Assembly (NCBI RefSeq): GCF_900100795.1
Contig: NZ_FNCO01000001.1
Location: 496,001-560,000 of the forward strand
DNA: 64,000 nucleotides
Direction: 5' to 3'
DNA from: Pseudomonas abietaniphila
GTDB lineage: Bacteria; Pseudomonadota; Gammaproteobacteria; Pseudomonadales; Pseudomonadaceae
In this document: positions 56,117-64,000 of the stretch, piece by piece
Layout of the letters: the number at the start of each line of letters is the position of its first letter
Position numbering within the stretch: the stretch's first letter is position 1
Program-made: the position numbers and the translations under genes
Notes under the pieces: generated by a model
Databases searched by the model: none
Seen by the model: only the letters and a program-made list of their open reading frames with translations
What the model was told of the DNA's origin: nothing

Positions 56117-56941
56117 ATGGAATTGGATCTCTGGACACAGAGCCTGGTCACCGCAATGACTGCGTTGTGGACCAAAGTCGCGAACTTCATCCCGAATCTG
56201 TTCGGCGCTCTGGTAGTTGTTCTGTTGGGCTTCGTGGTAGCGAAGCTGCTCGACACCCTGTTGTCCAAACTGTTGGCAAAACTGGGTCTGGACCGCTTGA
56301 TGGGCGGCACCGGCCTGACGAAACTGATCAGCCGCGCAGGGATTCAGGTCCCGATTTCGACGCTGATCGGCAAGATTGTCTACTGGTTCGTGTTGTTGAT
56401 TTTCCTGGTGTCGGCGGCAGAGTCGCTGGGCCTTGAACGTGTCTCGGCAACCCTGGACATGCTTGCGCTGTACCTGCCGAAGGTGTTTGGCGCGGCGCTG
56501 GTGCTGCTGGTCGGCGTGCTGCTGGCGCAGCTGGTCAACGGCATCGTTCGCGGCGCGGCAGAAGGCGTTGGGCTGGATTACTCGGCGGGGTTGGGGCGCG
56601 TCGCGCAATGGCTGGTGATCATCATCAGCATTTCGGTCGCGATCAGTCAGCTGGAGGTGAAAACCGACCTGCTGAACCACGTCATCGTGATTGGTTTGAT
56701 TACCGTTGGTCTGGCAGTTGCGCTGGCCATGGGGCTGGGCAGTCGGGAGATCGCAAGCCAGATCCTGGCAGGAATTTATGTGCGGGAGTTGTATCAGGTA
56801 GGGCAACAAGTGCGTATTGGAGAGGTCGAAGGACAGATCGAAGAGATTGGCACGGTGAAGACCACACTGCTGACCGATGAAGGGGAACTGGTGTCGTTGT
56901 CGAACCGCATCCTTCTCGAGCAGCGAGTGAGCAGCCGCTGA
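56117..56941 (+). CDS. cmpX: CmpX, small mechanosensitive channel-like membrane protein
   Basis: 274-residue inner-membrane protein with about five helices (around 25-45, 80-100, 118-140, 160-180, 190-210) and a short soluble end (VRIGEVEGQIEEIGTV) resembling the MscS beta domain. In pseudomonads it sits upstream of sigX and has been linked to envelope stress and cyclic di-GMP effects. ATG at 56117 directly follows the crfX stop. Confidence 0.88.
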   Translation: MELDLWTQSLVTAMTALWTKVANFIPNLFGALVVVLLGFVVAKLLDTLLSKLLAKLGLDRLMGGTGLTKLISRAGIQVPISTLIGKIVYWFVLLIFLVSAAESLGLERVSATLDMLALYLPKVFGAALVLLVGVLLAQLVNGIVRGAAEGVGLDYSAGLGRVAQWLVIIISISVAISQLEVKTDLLNHVIVIGLITVGLAVALAMGLGSREIASQILAGIYVRELYQVGQQVRIGEVEGQIEEIGTVKTTLLTDEGELVSLSNRILLEQRVSSR

Positions 56942-57030
56942 ACCGGCAAATCTGCTAATGTATGCCGCCGCAAAATCCCGGAGGTTCCGGGACCAGGCGG
57001 ACATTTATCTGACTGTCGGCACGACCTGTT

Positions 57031-57621
57031 TTGAATAAACCCCAATCGCTCTCACTGCGTTACGACCCCCGCGAGCTCTCTGATGAGGAGTTGGTTGCGC
57101 GCTCGCACGCCGAGTTGTTCCATGTGACTCGAGCCTACGAAGAGCTGATGCGACGCTACCAGCGGACACTTTTTAACGTCTGCGCGCGCTATTTAGGGAA
57201 CGATCGCGACGCGGACGATGTCTGTCAGGAGGTGATGCTTAAGGTGTTGTATGGGTTGAAGAATTTTGAAGGGAAATCGAAATTCAAAACCTGGCTTTAC
57301 AGCATCACCTACAACGAATGCATCACGCAGTACAGAAAGGAGCGACGAAAGCGTCGGTTGTTGGACGCTTTGAGTCTGGACCCCCTCGAGGAAGCGTCTG
57401 AAGAGAAGACGCCGAAACCGGAAGAGAAGGGCGGCCTCGATCGCTGGCTCGTGCATGTGAACCCGATTGACAGGGAAATTCTGGTGCTTCGATTTGTCGC
57501 AGAGCTGGAATTTCAGGAGATCGCAGACATAATGCATATGGGCCTGAGTGCAACGAAAATGCGATACAAGCGGGCACTTGATAAATTACGTGAGAAATTT
57601 GCAGGCGTTACCGAAACTTAA
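57031..57621 (+). CDS. sigX: ECF sigma factor SigX
   Basis: 196-residue extracytoplasmic function sigma factor. Region 2 (about 35-105; LFNVCARYLGNDRDADDVCQEVMLKV in pieces) and region 4 (about 140-190; REILVLRFVAELEFQEIADIMH). No anti-sigma gene is adjacent, as is usual for SigX. It drives oprF and fatty acid/membrane genes in pseudomonads. Start is TTG at 57031, giving the family N-terminus NKPQSLSLRYDPRELSDEE. A small hairpin TCCCGG / CCGGGA lies 40 bases upstream, without a T-run. Confidence 0.95.
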   Translation: MNKPQSLSLRYDPRELSDEELVARSHAELFHVTRAYEELMRRYQRTLFNVCARYLGNDRDADDVCQEVMLKVLYGLKNFEGKSKFKTWLYSITYNECITQYRKERRKRRLLDALSLDPLEEASEEKTPKPEEKGGLDRWLVHVNPIDREILVLRFVAELEFQEIADIMHMGLSATKMRYKRALDKLREKFAGVTET

Positions 57622-57647
57622 CTCGGAGCAAATATCTCTAACGGGCA

Positions 57648-57669
57648 GGCAAGTTCTGATAGACTTGCC
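57648..57669. repeat. Stem-loop in the oprF leader
   Basis: GGCAAGT / ACTTGCC around an 8-base loop, 60 bases before the oprF start. No T-run follows. It could affect oprF message stability or mark the end of part of the sigX transcript. Confidence 0.45.
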
Positions 57670-57728
57670 GACGAGTTGTCCCTCGATTAGGGGGACCGCT
57701 TTACAATCACCAGATGGGGATTTAACGG

Positions 57729-58763
57729 ATGAAACTGAAAAACACCTTGGGCTTGGCCATTGGTACTATTGTTGCCGCAACTTCGTTCGGCGCTCTGGCA
57801 CAAGGCCAAGGCGCAGTCGAAATCGAAGGCTTCGCCAAGAAAGAACAGTTCGACAGCGCTCGTAATTTCAAAAACGACGGCAACCTGTTCGGCGGTTCGG
57901 TTGGCTACTTCCTGACTGACGACGTTGAATTGCGTCTGGGCTACGACGAAGTTCACAACGTTCGTAGCGATGATGGCAAGAACATCAAGGGCGCGAACAC
58001 CGCTCTGGACGCTCTGTACCACTTCAACAACCCGGGCGACATGCTGCGTCCGTACGTCTCGGCTGGTTTCTCCGATCAGAGCATCGGTCAGAACGGCAGC
58101 GGCGGTCGTAACCGCTCCACTTTCGCCAACATCGGCGGCGGTGCCAAGCTGTACTTCACCGACAACTTCTACGCCCGTGCTGGCGTTGAAGCTCAGTACA
58201 ACATCGACCAGGGCGACACCGAGTGGGCACCTAGCGTCGGTATCGGCGTGAACTTCGGTGGCGGCTCCAAGAAAGTTGAAGCAGCACCAGCTCCAGTAGC
58301 TGAAGTGTGCTCCGACAGCGACAACGACGGCGTATGCGACAACGTCGACAAGTGCCCAGACACCCCGGCCAACGTTACTGTTGACGCCAACGGTTGCCCG
58401 GCTGTTGCTGAAGTCGTACGTGTTGAGCTGGACGTGAAATTCGACTTCGACAAGTCGGTCGTCAAGCCAAACAGCTACGGCGACATCAAGAACCTGGCTG
58501 ACTTCATGAAGCAGTACCCACAAACCACCACCACTGTTGAAGGTCACACTGACTCCGTCGGTCCTGACGCTTACAACCAGAAACTGTCCGAGCGTCGTGC
58601 AAACGCCGTTAAGCAAGTTCTGGTTAACCAGTACGGTGTTGGCGCTAACCGCGTGAACTCGGTTGGCTACGGCGAATCCCGCCCAGTTGCTGACAACGCA
58701 ACTGAAGCAGGCCGCGCTGTAAACCGTCGCGTAGAAGCACAAGTAGAAGCTCAAGCTAAGTAA
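57729..58763 (+). CDS. oprF: Major porin and peptidoglycan-binding protein OprF
   Basis: 344-residue outer-membrane protein. Signal peptide 1-24 (ALAQG), N-terminal eight-stranded barrel (about 25-180), Pro/Ala hinge, four-Cys loop with CSDSDNDGVCDNVDKCPD, then OmpA-like peptidoglycan-binding domain (about 230-340) with VEGHTDSVGPDAYNQKLSERR in part. Usual length. Transcribed from SigX-dependent and other promoters; strong terminator follows. Codon use is more biased than its neighbours, as in highly expressed genes. Confidence 0.97.
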   Translation: MKLKNTLGLAIGTIVAATSFGALAQGQGAVEIEGFAKKEQFDSARNFKNDGNLFGGSVGYFLTDDVELRLGYDEVHNVRSDDGKNIKGANTALDALYHFNNPGDMLRPYVSAGFSDQSIGQNGSGGRNRSTFANIGGGAKLYFTDNFYARAGVEAQYNIDQGDTEWAPSVGIGVNFGGGSKKVEAAPAPVAEVCSDSDNDGVCDNVDKCPDTPANVTVDANGCPAVAEVVRVELDVKFDFDKSVVKPNSYGDIKNLADFMKQYPQTTTTVEGHTDSVGPDAYNQKLSERRANAVKQVLVNQYGVGANRVNSVGYGESRPVADNATEAGRAVNRRVEAQVEAQAK

Positions 58764-58781
58764 TTAGCCCCGCTTCACGAA

Positions 58782-58806
58782 AAACCCGGCCTCGGCCGGG
58801 TTTTTC
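58782..58806. terminator. Bidirectional terminator between oprF and the kinase gene
   Basis: AAAACCCGGCC / GGCCGGGTTTT stem with T-runs on both strands, 18 bases after the oprF stop. It can end oprF and, read on the minus strand, the nitrate operon. Confidence 0.9.
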
Positions 58807-58912
58807 TTTTTCTGGCGTTTGTAAAAATAATCGGCGTTGCGATGCATTCTTCTTTGGAAGTATTCGCGCATGGCGTGATGCGCAGCGATGGATTCACGCA
58901 GGGTTGGCAGCG

Positions 58913-60613
58913 TCAGTGTTTAAGTAACATGATCCACAACAACAGGTTAAGCGCCAGCGACAGCAGTGCCACGGTTTGCCAGACTTTGAGCGGTTCGCGT
59001 TCCAGCAAGGGTCTGGTCCGCGTATTCAATGTCGCAAGTTCGCCGTGCTGGAGCTGCAGCAGCCATTGTTCGGCCGTTTCAAAGCGTTTTGCCGGGTCGG
59101 CCTGAAGCGCCTGATCCAGATGGTGTTCGATCCATTCGGGGACGTCTGGACGGTAGCGGCTGACGGGAATGGGGTTGCCGAAACGTCGGTGTTGAAAGGC
59201 TTCGATTTCTCCGTACGGATAGTGCCCGGTCAGCAGGAAATACAGCGTGACGCTGGCGGCGTACAGATCGAGCGCTGGCGCGGGGTCGGCGCCTTCGAAC
59301 GCTTCCGGGGCGATAAAACTAGGCGTGCCGGGCACGTCGCCTTCACCGTCGGCAGACAGACCGGGGCAGAAGGCAAGGCCGAAATCCAGCACGCGTAGCT
59401 CGCCGTTGTCGTCGATCAGCACGTTCTCCGGCTTGATGTCGCGATGGACGATGTTGCGTCGGTGCAGTAAGCCGACGGCCCCTATCAGGTCCCGCGCCAG
59501 GCTTGGCCATCGCGCCAGTTCCATCGGTCCCTGTTTCTGGAAGGTGTGCGCCAACGTCTGGCCCGGGTACTGGCGCATGACGTAGTACAGGTGTTGGCGA
59601 TCGGGCAGCGGATGAACCTGAGGGAAGAAACGTCCGGCAACCCGGCGCAAAAACCACTCTTCAAGCAGCAATGCCTGACCGGCTCCGGGCTCGTCGTGAC
59701 GGGCGTCCGGGAGGGTTTTGAGCAGCCAGGGTTGTCGCTCGGCGTCCAGGACCCGATACAGCAAGGATTGTCTTGAATCGCCCAGGCGCTGCTCGATCTG
59801 CCAGCCCTCAAAGGATTGGCCAGGCTTGAGTGACGGCGGCAACGGCCATTGCTGTAACTGAATGAGCGTATCGGCCAGCGTATCGGTGCCCAACTGATCG
59901 ATCTGGATGAGCACGGCGCTGGCGTTGTCCTGGCTTCCAGACAGGTGCGCGGCGTTCACCAACGTCCGCACAGCGGCGTCCAGATCCTGCTGTTCGCTGA
60001 GGATCGTGCCGATCCGCGTATCGTTCAGTGTCGACCAGACGCCATCGCTGATCAGCAGCAGGCGTTCGCCCTGACGCAGCTCACCGTCCAGATAATCCAT
60101 GACGACGTATTGATCCAGGCCCAGTGCGCGTTTGAGTACGTGCTGCATGTCCGGTGGCTCCCAGACATGATCCTCACTGATGCGCTGTAACACCCCTTTA
60201 TGCCAGCGGTACACCCGGCAGTCACCGACATGGGCGAGGGTGAAGCGACGGCCTCGCAGGACCAGCGCGCTGAGCGTGGTCAAAAGGCCGTTCGCCAGCA
60301 GCCAGCGGTTGTGTGCGAGCAGCAGGCGGTCCAGCGCTTGAGCGACGCCCCAGGTTTCCGGTGTTGAGTAGTAATCCATTGCCAGGGCTTGAAGGGTCGA
60401 GCGGGACGCCAGGCCGCCATCCGAACAGTGGCTGACACCGTCCGCCAGCCCGAACAGGTATCCCTTGCTGGCGGCGAGTGCTGGCGCGGGCGTGACCAGG
60501 CGCGTGGCGTCCTGGTTCTCAGGCCGTGGTCCACTGGCGCTGAACTCGGCAAAGTGCACCTGCAAGCCGACTGCCTTGGCCGTGTTCAACGTCAACGGTT
60601 GATTCATCGCCAA
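58913..60613 (-). CDS. Fused PP2C phosphatase and Ser/Thr protein kinase
   Basis: 566-residue bifunctional signalling protein. N-terminal PP2C domain (about 15-240) with GPRPENQDA, GLADGVSHCSDGG, HVGDCRVYR and SGSQDNASAVL metal-site blocks; C-terminal eukaryotic-type kinase (about 265-525) with a Lys in WLLKTL, HRDIKPEN, LDFGLAF and GTPSFIAPE; a final helix (about 545-562) anchors it with kinase and phosphatase facing the cytoplasm. The glycine loop is weak (RLGDSRQSLLYRV). Last gene of the nasA transcript, 12 bases after nasA, the place such a fusion holds in other pseudomonads. Substrate unknown. Confidence 0.92.
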   Translation of the reverse strand: MAMNQPLTLNTAKAVGLQVHFAEFSASGPRPENQDATRLVTPAPALAASKGYLFGLADGVSHCSDGGLASRSTLQALAMDYYSTPETWGVAQALDRLLLAHNRWLLANGLLTTLSALVLRGRRFTLAHVGDCRVYRWHKGVLQRISEDHVWEPPDMQHVLKRALGLDQYVVMDYLDGELRQGERLLLISDGVWSTLNDTRIGTILSEQQDLDAAVRTLVNAAHLSGSQDNASAVLIQIDQLGTDTLADTLIQLQQWPLPPSLKPGQSFEGWQIEQRLGDSRQSLLYRVLDAERQPWLLKTLPDARHDEPGAGQALLLEEWFLRRVAGRFFPQVHPLPDRQHLYYVMRQYPGQTLAHTFQKQGPMELARWPSLARDLIGAVGLLHRRNIVHRDIKPENVLIDDNGELRVLDFGLAFCPGLSADGEGDVPGTPSFIAPEAFEGADPAPALDLYAASVTLYFLLTGHYPYGEIEAFQHRRFGNPIPVSRYRPDVPEWIEHHLDQALQADPAKRFETAEQWLLQLQHGELATLNTRTRPLLEREPLKVWQTVALLSLALNLLLWIMLLKH

Positions 60614-60625
60614 CCTCCGTCAGGC

Positions 60626-61837
60626 TCAGACACGAGCAGCGGTGACGGCAGCTGATCCCCAGGTGGTTCTCCAGCGGCGCTTGACGTTCATCAGGCCGAA
60701 CCATGCCAGTACACCGAGCAGGGCGAACAGCCACAGACCCAGCTGATAGTCGCCGGTATTTTGCTTGATTGCACCCAGGCCCGCGGCGAGGAGGAATCCG
60801 CCGATGCCGCCCGCCATGCCGATCAGGCCGGTCATCACACCGATTTCTTTACGAAAGCGCTGTGGCACCAGTTGGAACACCGCGCCATTGCCTGCACCCA
60901 GGCCCAGCATGGCGGCGACGAACAGGGCCAGCGCGGCCCATGAACTTGGCAGGTTGAAACCGACCGCGGCGATGCAGATCGCTGCAACCGCGTACATCCC
61001 GGACAAGGTGCGAATGCCACCAAAGCGGTCTGCCAGCGCGCCGCCGAGAGGGCGCATCATGCTGCCGCCGAACACGCAGGCTGCGGTGTAGTAACCCGCA
61101 GTCACTGGGCTCAGGCCGTACTGATCGTTGAAGTAGCCGGGCAGGGCGCTGGCCAGGCCGATGAAGCCACCGAATGTGACGCTGTAGAAGAACATGAACC
61201 ACCAGCTGTCACGGTCGCCCAGAGCCTTGAAATAGTCACTCATGGACTTGGCTTTCGGGCGCTCTGGCGCATTGCGGGCCATCAGCGAGAAGGCAATCAG
61301 CGTCAGCACCAACGGCACGACCGCGAAGCCGAATACATTGCTCCAGCCAAAGCTTGCGGCCAATACCGGTGCGATCAGGGCGGCGAACACCGTTCCGGAG
61401 TTACCGGCACCCGCGATGCCCATCGCCTTGCCTTGGTGCTGCGGCGGGTACCATTGCGACGCCAGCGGCAGGGCGACGGCAAACGAGGCGCCCGCCATGC
61501 CCAGGAACACGCCCAGCAACAACGCGTGTTCATAGCTGTGAATGCCCAGTTGCCAGGCGCAAAGCAGGGCGACGATGACGATGATCTGGCCGATGACGCC
61601 GGCTGTTTTGGGTGACAACTGATCGGCGAGCATGCCCATCACAAACCGCAGGAGCGCACCCGCCAGGATGGGTGTGGCGACCATCAGCCCGCGTTGTTGC
61701 GTGGTGAGGTGCAGGTCTGTGGCGATCTGAACGGCCAGTGGACCGAGAAGGTACCAGACCATGAAGCTCAGGTCGAAGTAGAGGAAGGCTGCGAACAGCG
61801 TGGGTTTATGTCCGGCGTTCCAGAAGCTTGTATTCAT
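60626..61837 (-). CDS. nasA: Nitrate/nitrite transporter NasA (NarK family MFS)
   Basis: 403-residue inner-membrane carrier with 12 helices. Nitrate-signature glycine segments are visible: GMAGASFAVALPLASQWYP, GAGNSGTVFAAL and GLGAGNGAVFQLVP. Arg residues in the first and second halves that bind nitrate are expected in RFVMGML and MMRPLGG. Preceded by a leader with a terminator (61961-62008), consistent with NasT-controlled antitermination. Confidence 0.93.
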   Translation of the reverse strand: MNTSFWNAGHKPTLFAAFLYFDLSFMVWYLLGPLAVQIATDLHLTTQQRGLMVATPILAGALLRFVMGMLADQLSPKTAGVIGQIIVIVALLCAWQLGIHSYEHALLLGVFLGMAGASFAVALPLASQWYPPQHQGKAMGIAGAGNSGTVFAALIAPVLAASFGWSNVFGFAVVPLVLTLIAFSLMARNAPERPKAKSMSDYFKALGDRDSWWFMFFYSVTFGGFIGLASALPGYFNDQYGLSPVTAGYYTAACVFGGSMMRPLGGALADRFGGIRTLSGMYAVAAICIAAVGFNLPSSWAALALFVAAMLGLGAGNGAVFQLVPQRFRKEIGVMTGLIGMAGGIGGFLLAAGLGAIKQNTGDYQLGLWLFALLGVLAWFGLMNVKRRWRTTWGSAAVTAARV

Positions 61838-61960
61838 CTAACACCTCATCTGCAGGAAATCGTTGCGGGAGCGGCTGTCGCTCGCACCTTCACGGGTCAG
61901 GTCTTGCAGGTGAAGCAACCGTCCGGCGCTCCACCTGGCCCGTTGTCTGGGGCCAAAACG

Positions 61961-62008
61961 AAAAAACGTCGCAACCCTGTTCGCGCTGTGCGAAGGGGTG
62001 TGCGACGT
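61961..62008 (-). terminator. Attenuator terminator in the nasA leader
   Basis: On the minus strand ACGTCGCA and TGCGACGT pair, with further nested pairing (ACCCC/AGGGT-like and TTCGC/GCGAA), followed by TTTTTT. It stands 124 bases before nasA and 70 bases after nasT. Leaders of NasT/NasR-controlled nitrate operons carry such a terminator that the ANTAR protein overrides. I could not identify the two hexanucleotide-loop hairpins with certainty. Confidence 0.75.
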
Positions 62009-62077
62009 CTTTGTCGAAAGTGGGGCAACCGCCGTTGGCTACCTGTGGAAACTATCTAGCAAAACGTGGGCCAATCG

Positions 62078-62653
62078 TTAACCCAGTAGCTCGCTCATGG
62101 CGATAATCTGCTCCGCCACTTGCACCAGCTTCTGCTGCCGGCTCATGGCCTGACGGCGCATGAGCGTATAGGCCTCATCCTCGGTGCAGCTCTTCATTTT
62201 CATCAGCAGGCCTTTAGCGGTTTCAATGCGCTTGCGCTCGGCCAGTTGCTGGTCACGGGCGTGGAGCTGCGCGCGAAGGTCCTGATCGCTCTCGAAGCGC
62301 GCCATGGCCACGTCGAGAATGGGTTGCAGGCGTTGTGCGTGAATGCCTTCAACGATGTAGGCGCTGACCCCGGACTTGATGGCCTGGCGCATGACGCCCG
62401 GGTCGTGCTCGTCGGTGAACATCACGATCGGGCGGGGCAGGTCGCGGGTAATCAGCACGACTTGCTCCAGCACGTCGCGTCCCGGCGATTCGGTGTCAAT
62501 CAGAATGACATCCGGACGCACCGCCTGCACGCGCCCGGGCAGATCGATAATCAGCCCGGACTCATCGATCACCTCGAAACCGGCCTCGATGAGCGCAGCC
62601 TTCAAGCGTCCTACTTTCTTGGGGGTGTCGTTGATCAACAGGATTCGCAGCAT
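62078..62653 (-). CDS. nasT: ANTAR-domain antiterminator NasT
   Basis: 191-residue response-regulator-like protein: receiver-like domain (about 1-120; LRILLINDT, DVILIDTESPG, VMFTDEHDP) and C-terminal RNA-binding ANTAR domain (about 130-188; ERKRIETAKGLLMKM, EDEAYTLMRRQAM). It binds leader RNA of nitrate genes unless held by NasS. Start at 62653 after GGGAGA; a longer start at 62671 overlaps nasS. Confidence 0.94.
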   Translation of the reverse strand: MLRILLINDTPKKVGRLKAALIEAGFEVIDESGLIIDLPGRVQAVRPDVILIDTESPGRDVLEQVVLITRDLPRPIVMFTDEHDPGVMRQAIKSGVSAYIVEGIHAQRLQPILDVAMARFESDQDLRAQLHARDQQLAERKRIETAKGLLMKMKSCTEDEAYTLMRRQAMSRQQKLVQVAEQIIAMSELLG

Positions 62654-62667
62654 GATGGCGTCTCCCT

Positions 62668-63876
62668 TCAATGATCAATGGAGGCAGGCGCGGCAGGGGC
62701 CAGCGCGTGCAGTTTGAAACCATGGGCATAACCCACCGGATCGCTGCCATCCCAGACCTTGCCGTCGATGAGCTGGCTGCTGCGCATCGCTGACGCGGGC
62801 ACGGGGATGTTCAATGCCTCGGCAGCCTGTCGATAGAGTGCGAGCTGCTGCACCCGCCGGGCGATGTCGCGGTAATCCGGGTCCTCGCGCAGCAAGCCCC
62901 AGCGGCGAAACTGGGTCATGAACCACATGCCGTCCGACAGATAAGGCATGTTCACCTCTCCGTTGCGATGGAAACTCACGGCATGTGGGTCCTGCCAGTG
63001 GTTGCCGAGACCGTCGCCGTACTGGCCGAGCAGACGACCTTCGATGTCCTCGACGGGGGCGTTCACGTAATCGCTGCCGCTGAGCATATGCGCGGCACTG
63101 CGGCGATTTTCCGGGCTCTGTTCGATGAATCGGCTGGCCTCCAGCACGGCCATGACCAGGGCGCGCGCGGTATTGGGGTATCGCTCGACGAACTCCAGGC
63201 TGCAGCCAAGCACCTTTTCAGGATGATCTGGCCAGATGGCCTGGGTGGTCGCCAGGGTGAAGCCCAGGTTCTGGCTGACGGCGCTCGCACCCCAGGGCTC
63301 ACCGACACAAAAGCCGTCGATGCGTTGCGCCTTGAGGTGTTCGACCATCTGCGGCGGTGGGACGACCACGCTGTCGACGTCCTGCAAGGGGTGAATCCCC
63401 TGACTGGCCAGCCAGTAATACAACCACATGGCGTGATTGCCCGTCGGAAAGGTCTGCGCAAAGGTGAGTTTTGTTCCGCTTTGGTGCGTGCGACGGTCCA
63501 GCGCCTCAGGAGTGATCACCCCTTGTGCCTGGAGGGCCCGGGAGAGATTGATGCTTTGGCCGTTTTGATTCAGCCCCATCAAAACCGCCATGTCTTTCGC
63601 AGGGCCGCCAATCCCCAGCTGTGCGGCGTACACCAGACCGTAAAGGCTGTGGGCGGCGTGCAGTTCGCCATTGACCAGGTTGTCGCGCAGGCTCGCCCAG
63701 GACGATTGCCGGTGCAGGTTGATGTTCAGGCCGTACGGTTGAGCGAAACCCTGCGTCGCGGCAATGATCAGCGAAGCGGCGTCGGTGAGCGCCATGAAGC
63801 CTACGTCGATGGTGGTCAGTTCCGGAGCGTCGCTGCCGTTGACCCAGGCCAGTGGTGTATCAAGGGTGTCGTTCAT
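62668..63876 (-). CDS. nasS: Nitrate-sensing NasT inhibitor NasS
   Basis: 402-residue cytoplasmic protein of the NrtA/CmpA nitrate-binding family with no signal peptide. Typical strings: DVGFMALTDAASLIIAATQG, LHAAHSLYGLVYAAQLGIGG, HAMWLYYWLASQGI and FCVGEPWG. It holds NasT when nitrate is absent and releases it when nitrate binds. Start at 63876; the 124 bases before it reach the window edge and include the promoter region. Gene pair nasS-nasT spaced 14 bases. Confidence 0.93.
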   Translation of the reverse strand: MNDTLDTPLAWVNGSDAPELTTIDVGFMALTDAASLIIAATQGFAQPYGLNINLHRQSSWASLRDNLVNGELHAAHSLYGLVYAAQLGIGGPAKDMAVLMGLNQNGQSINLSRALQAQGVITPEALDRRTHQSGTKLTFAQTFPTGNHAMWLYYWLASQGIHPLQDVDSVVVPPPQMVEHLKAQRIDGFCVGEPWGASAVSQNLGFTLATTQAIWPDHPEKVLGCSLEFVERYPNTARALVMAVLEASRFIEQSPENRRSAAHMLSGSDYVNAPVEDIEGRLLGQYGDGLGNHWQDPHAVSFHRNGEVNMPYLSDGMWFMTQFRRWGLLREDPDYRDIARRVQQLALYRQAAEALNIPVPASAMRSSQLIDGKVWDGSDPVGYAHGFKLHALAPAAPASIDH

Positions 63877-64000
63877 GGTTTTCGGTTCCGCCTGAAGATC
63901 GACGTGCCCGCAGGCGCTGCCGGTCTTCCATAAAAAAACGTCGCCACGTCCGGGCCTTAACCGGGACGAAAACGACGCCATTGTCCGATCACTCTCTCCG

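Overview
The window is chromosomal DNA of a Pseudomonas, most likely from the fluorescens/syringae part of the genus. The evidence is high GC, several pseudomonad-specific gene orders (cmaX-crfX-cmpX-sigX-oprF; greB-ybbP-ybbA-tesA near oprI; ppsR/ppsA-hydrolase-rraA), an OprI lipoprotein, an OprF porin and many REP-type intergenic repeats. About sixty protein genes are packed densely. I see no rRNA, tRNA, CRISPR array, prophage or insertion sequence.

Region by region. 1-3.2 kb: tail of a LysE exporter, an AraC regulator and an EptA-type lipid A phosphoethanolamine transferase. 3.2-6.8 kb: a GST, then a three-gene operon of two related periplasmic solute-binding proteins flanking a membrane diguanylate cyclase. 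7.0-10.4 kb: a complete enteric-type cytochrome bd operon (cydP-cydA-cydB-cydX-ybgE) behind a perfect ANR/FNR box. 10.4-23 kb: accessory genes: an MFS transporter, two overlapping LysR genes, a GST, a 685-residue PNPOx/flavin reductase/ferredoxin fusion, a Tat-type class A beta-lactamase, an SDR, a DUF2938 protein and a TonB siderophore receptor with a Fur-like site.

23-42 kb is mostly core: greB, the YbbAP exporter with TesA, an L,D-transpeptidase facing its probable substrate oprI, DAHP synthase, cysB, cysH, thrH, pabB, and an operon of secreted retropepsin-like protease, inactive-transglutaminase/7TM protein and ATP-grasp ligase. 42-49.3 kb is the propionate (2-methylcitrate) cluster prpR-prpB-prpC-acnD-prpF. 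49.4-52.9 kb is the divergent pair ppsR/ppsA; propionate catabolism yields pyruvate and succinate, so PEP synthase next door fits gluconeogenic growth. 53-58.8 kb carries a hydrolase, rraA and the envelope-stress sigma factor cluster ending in oprF. 58.9-63.9 kb is the nitrate assimilation control region, read on the minus strand as nasS-nasT-(attenuator)-nasA-kinase/phosphatase; the nitrate and nitrite reductase genes usually found beside it are not in the window.

The most interesting items are the protease/7TM/ATP-grasp operon, the binding protein-cyclase-binding protein operon, terminator-like leaders before nasA and ppsA, the enteric-type bd oxidase operon with CydP, and the multi-domain flavoprotein. 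No system here is clearly without precedent; these are the ones whose function is least settled from sequence. Gene calls rest on reading translated sequence and remembered family features; no database search was run.
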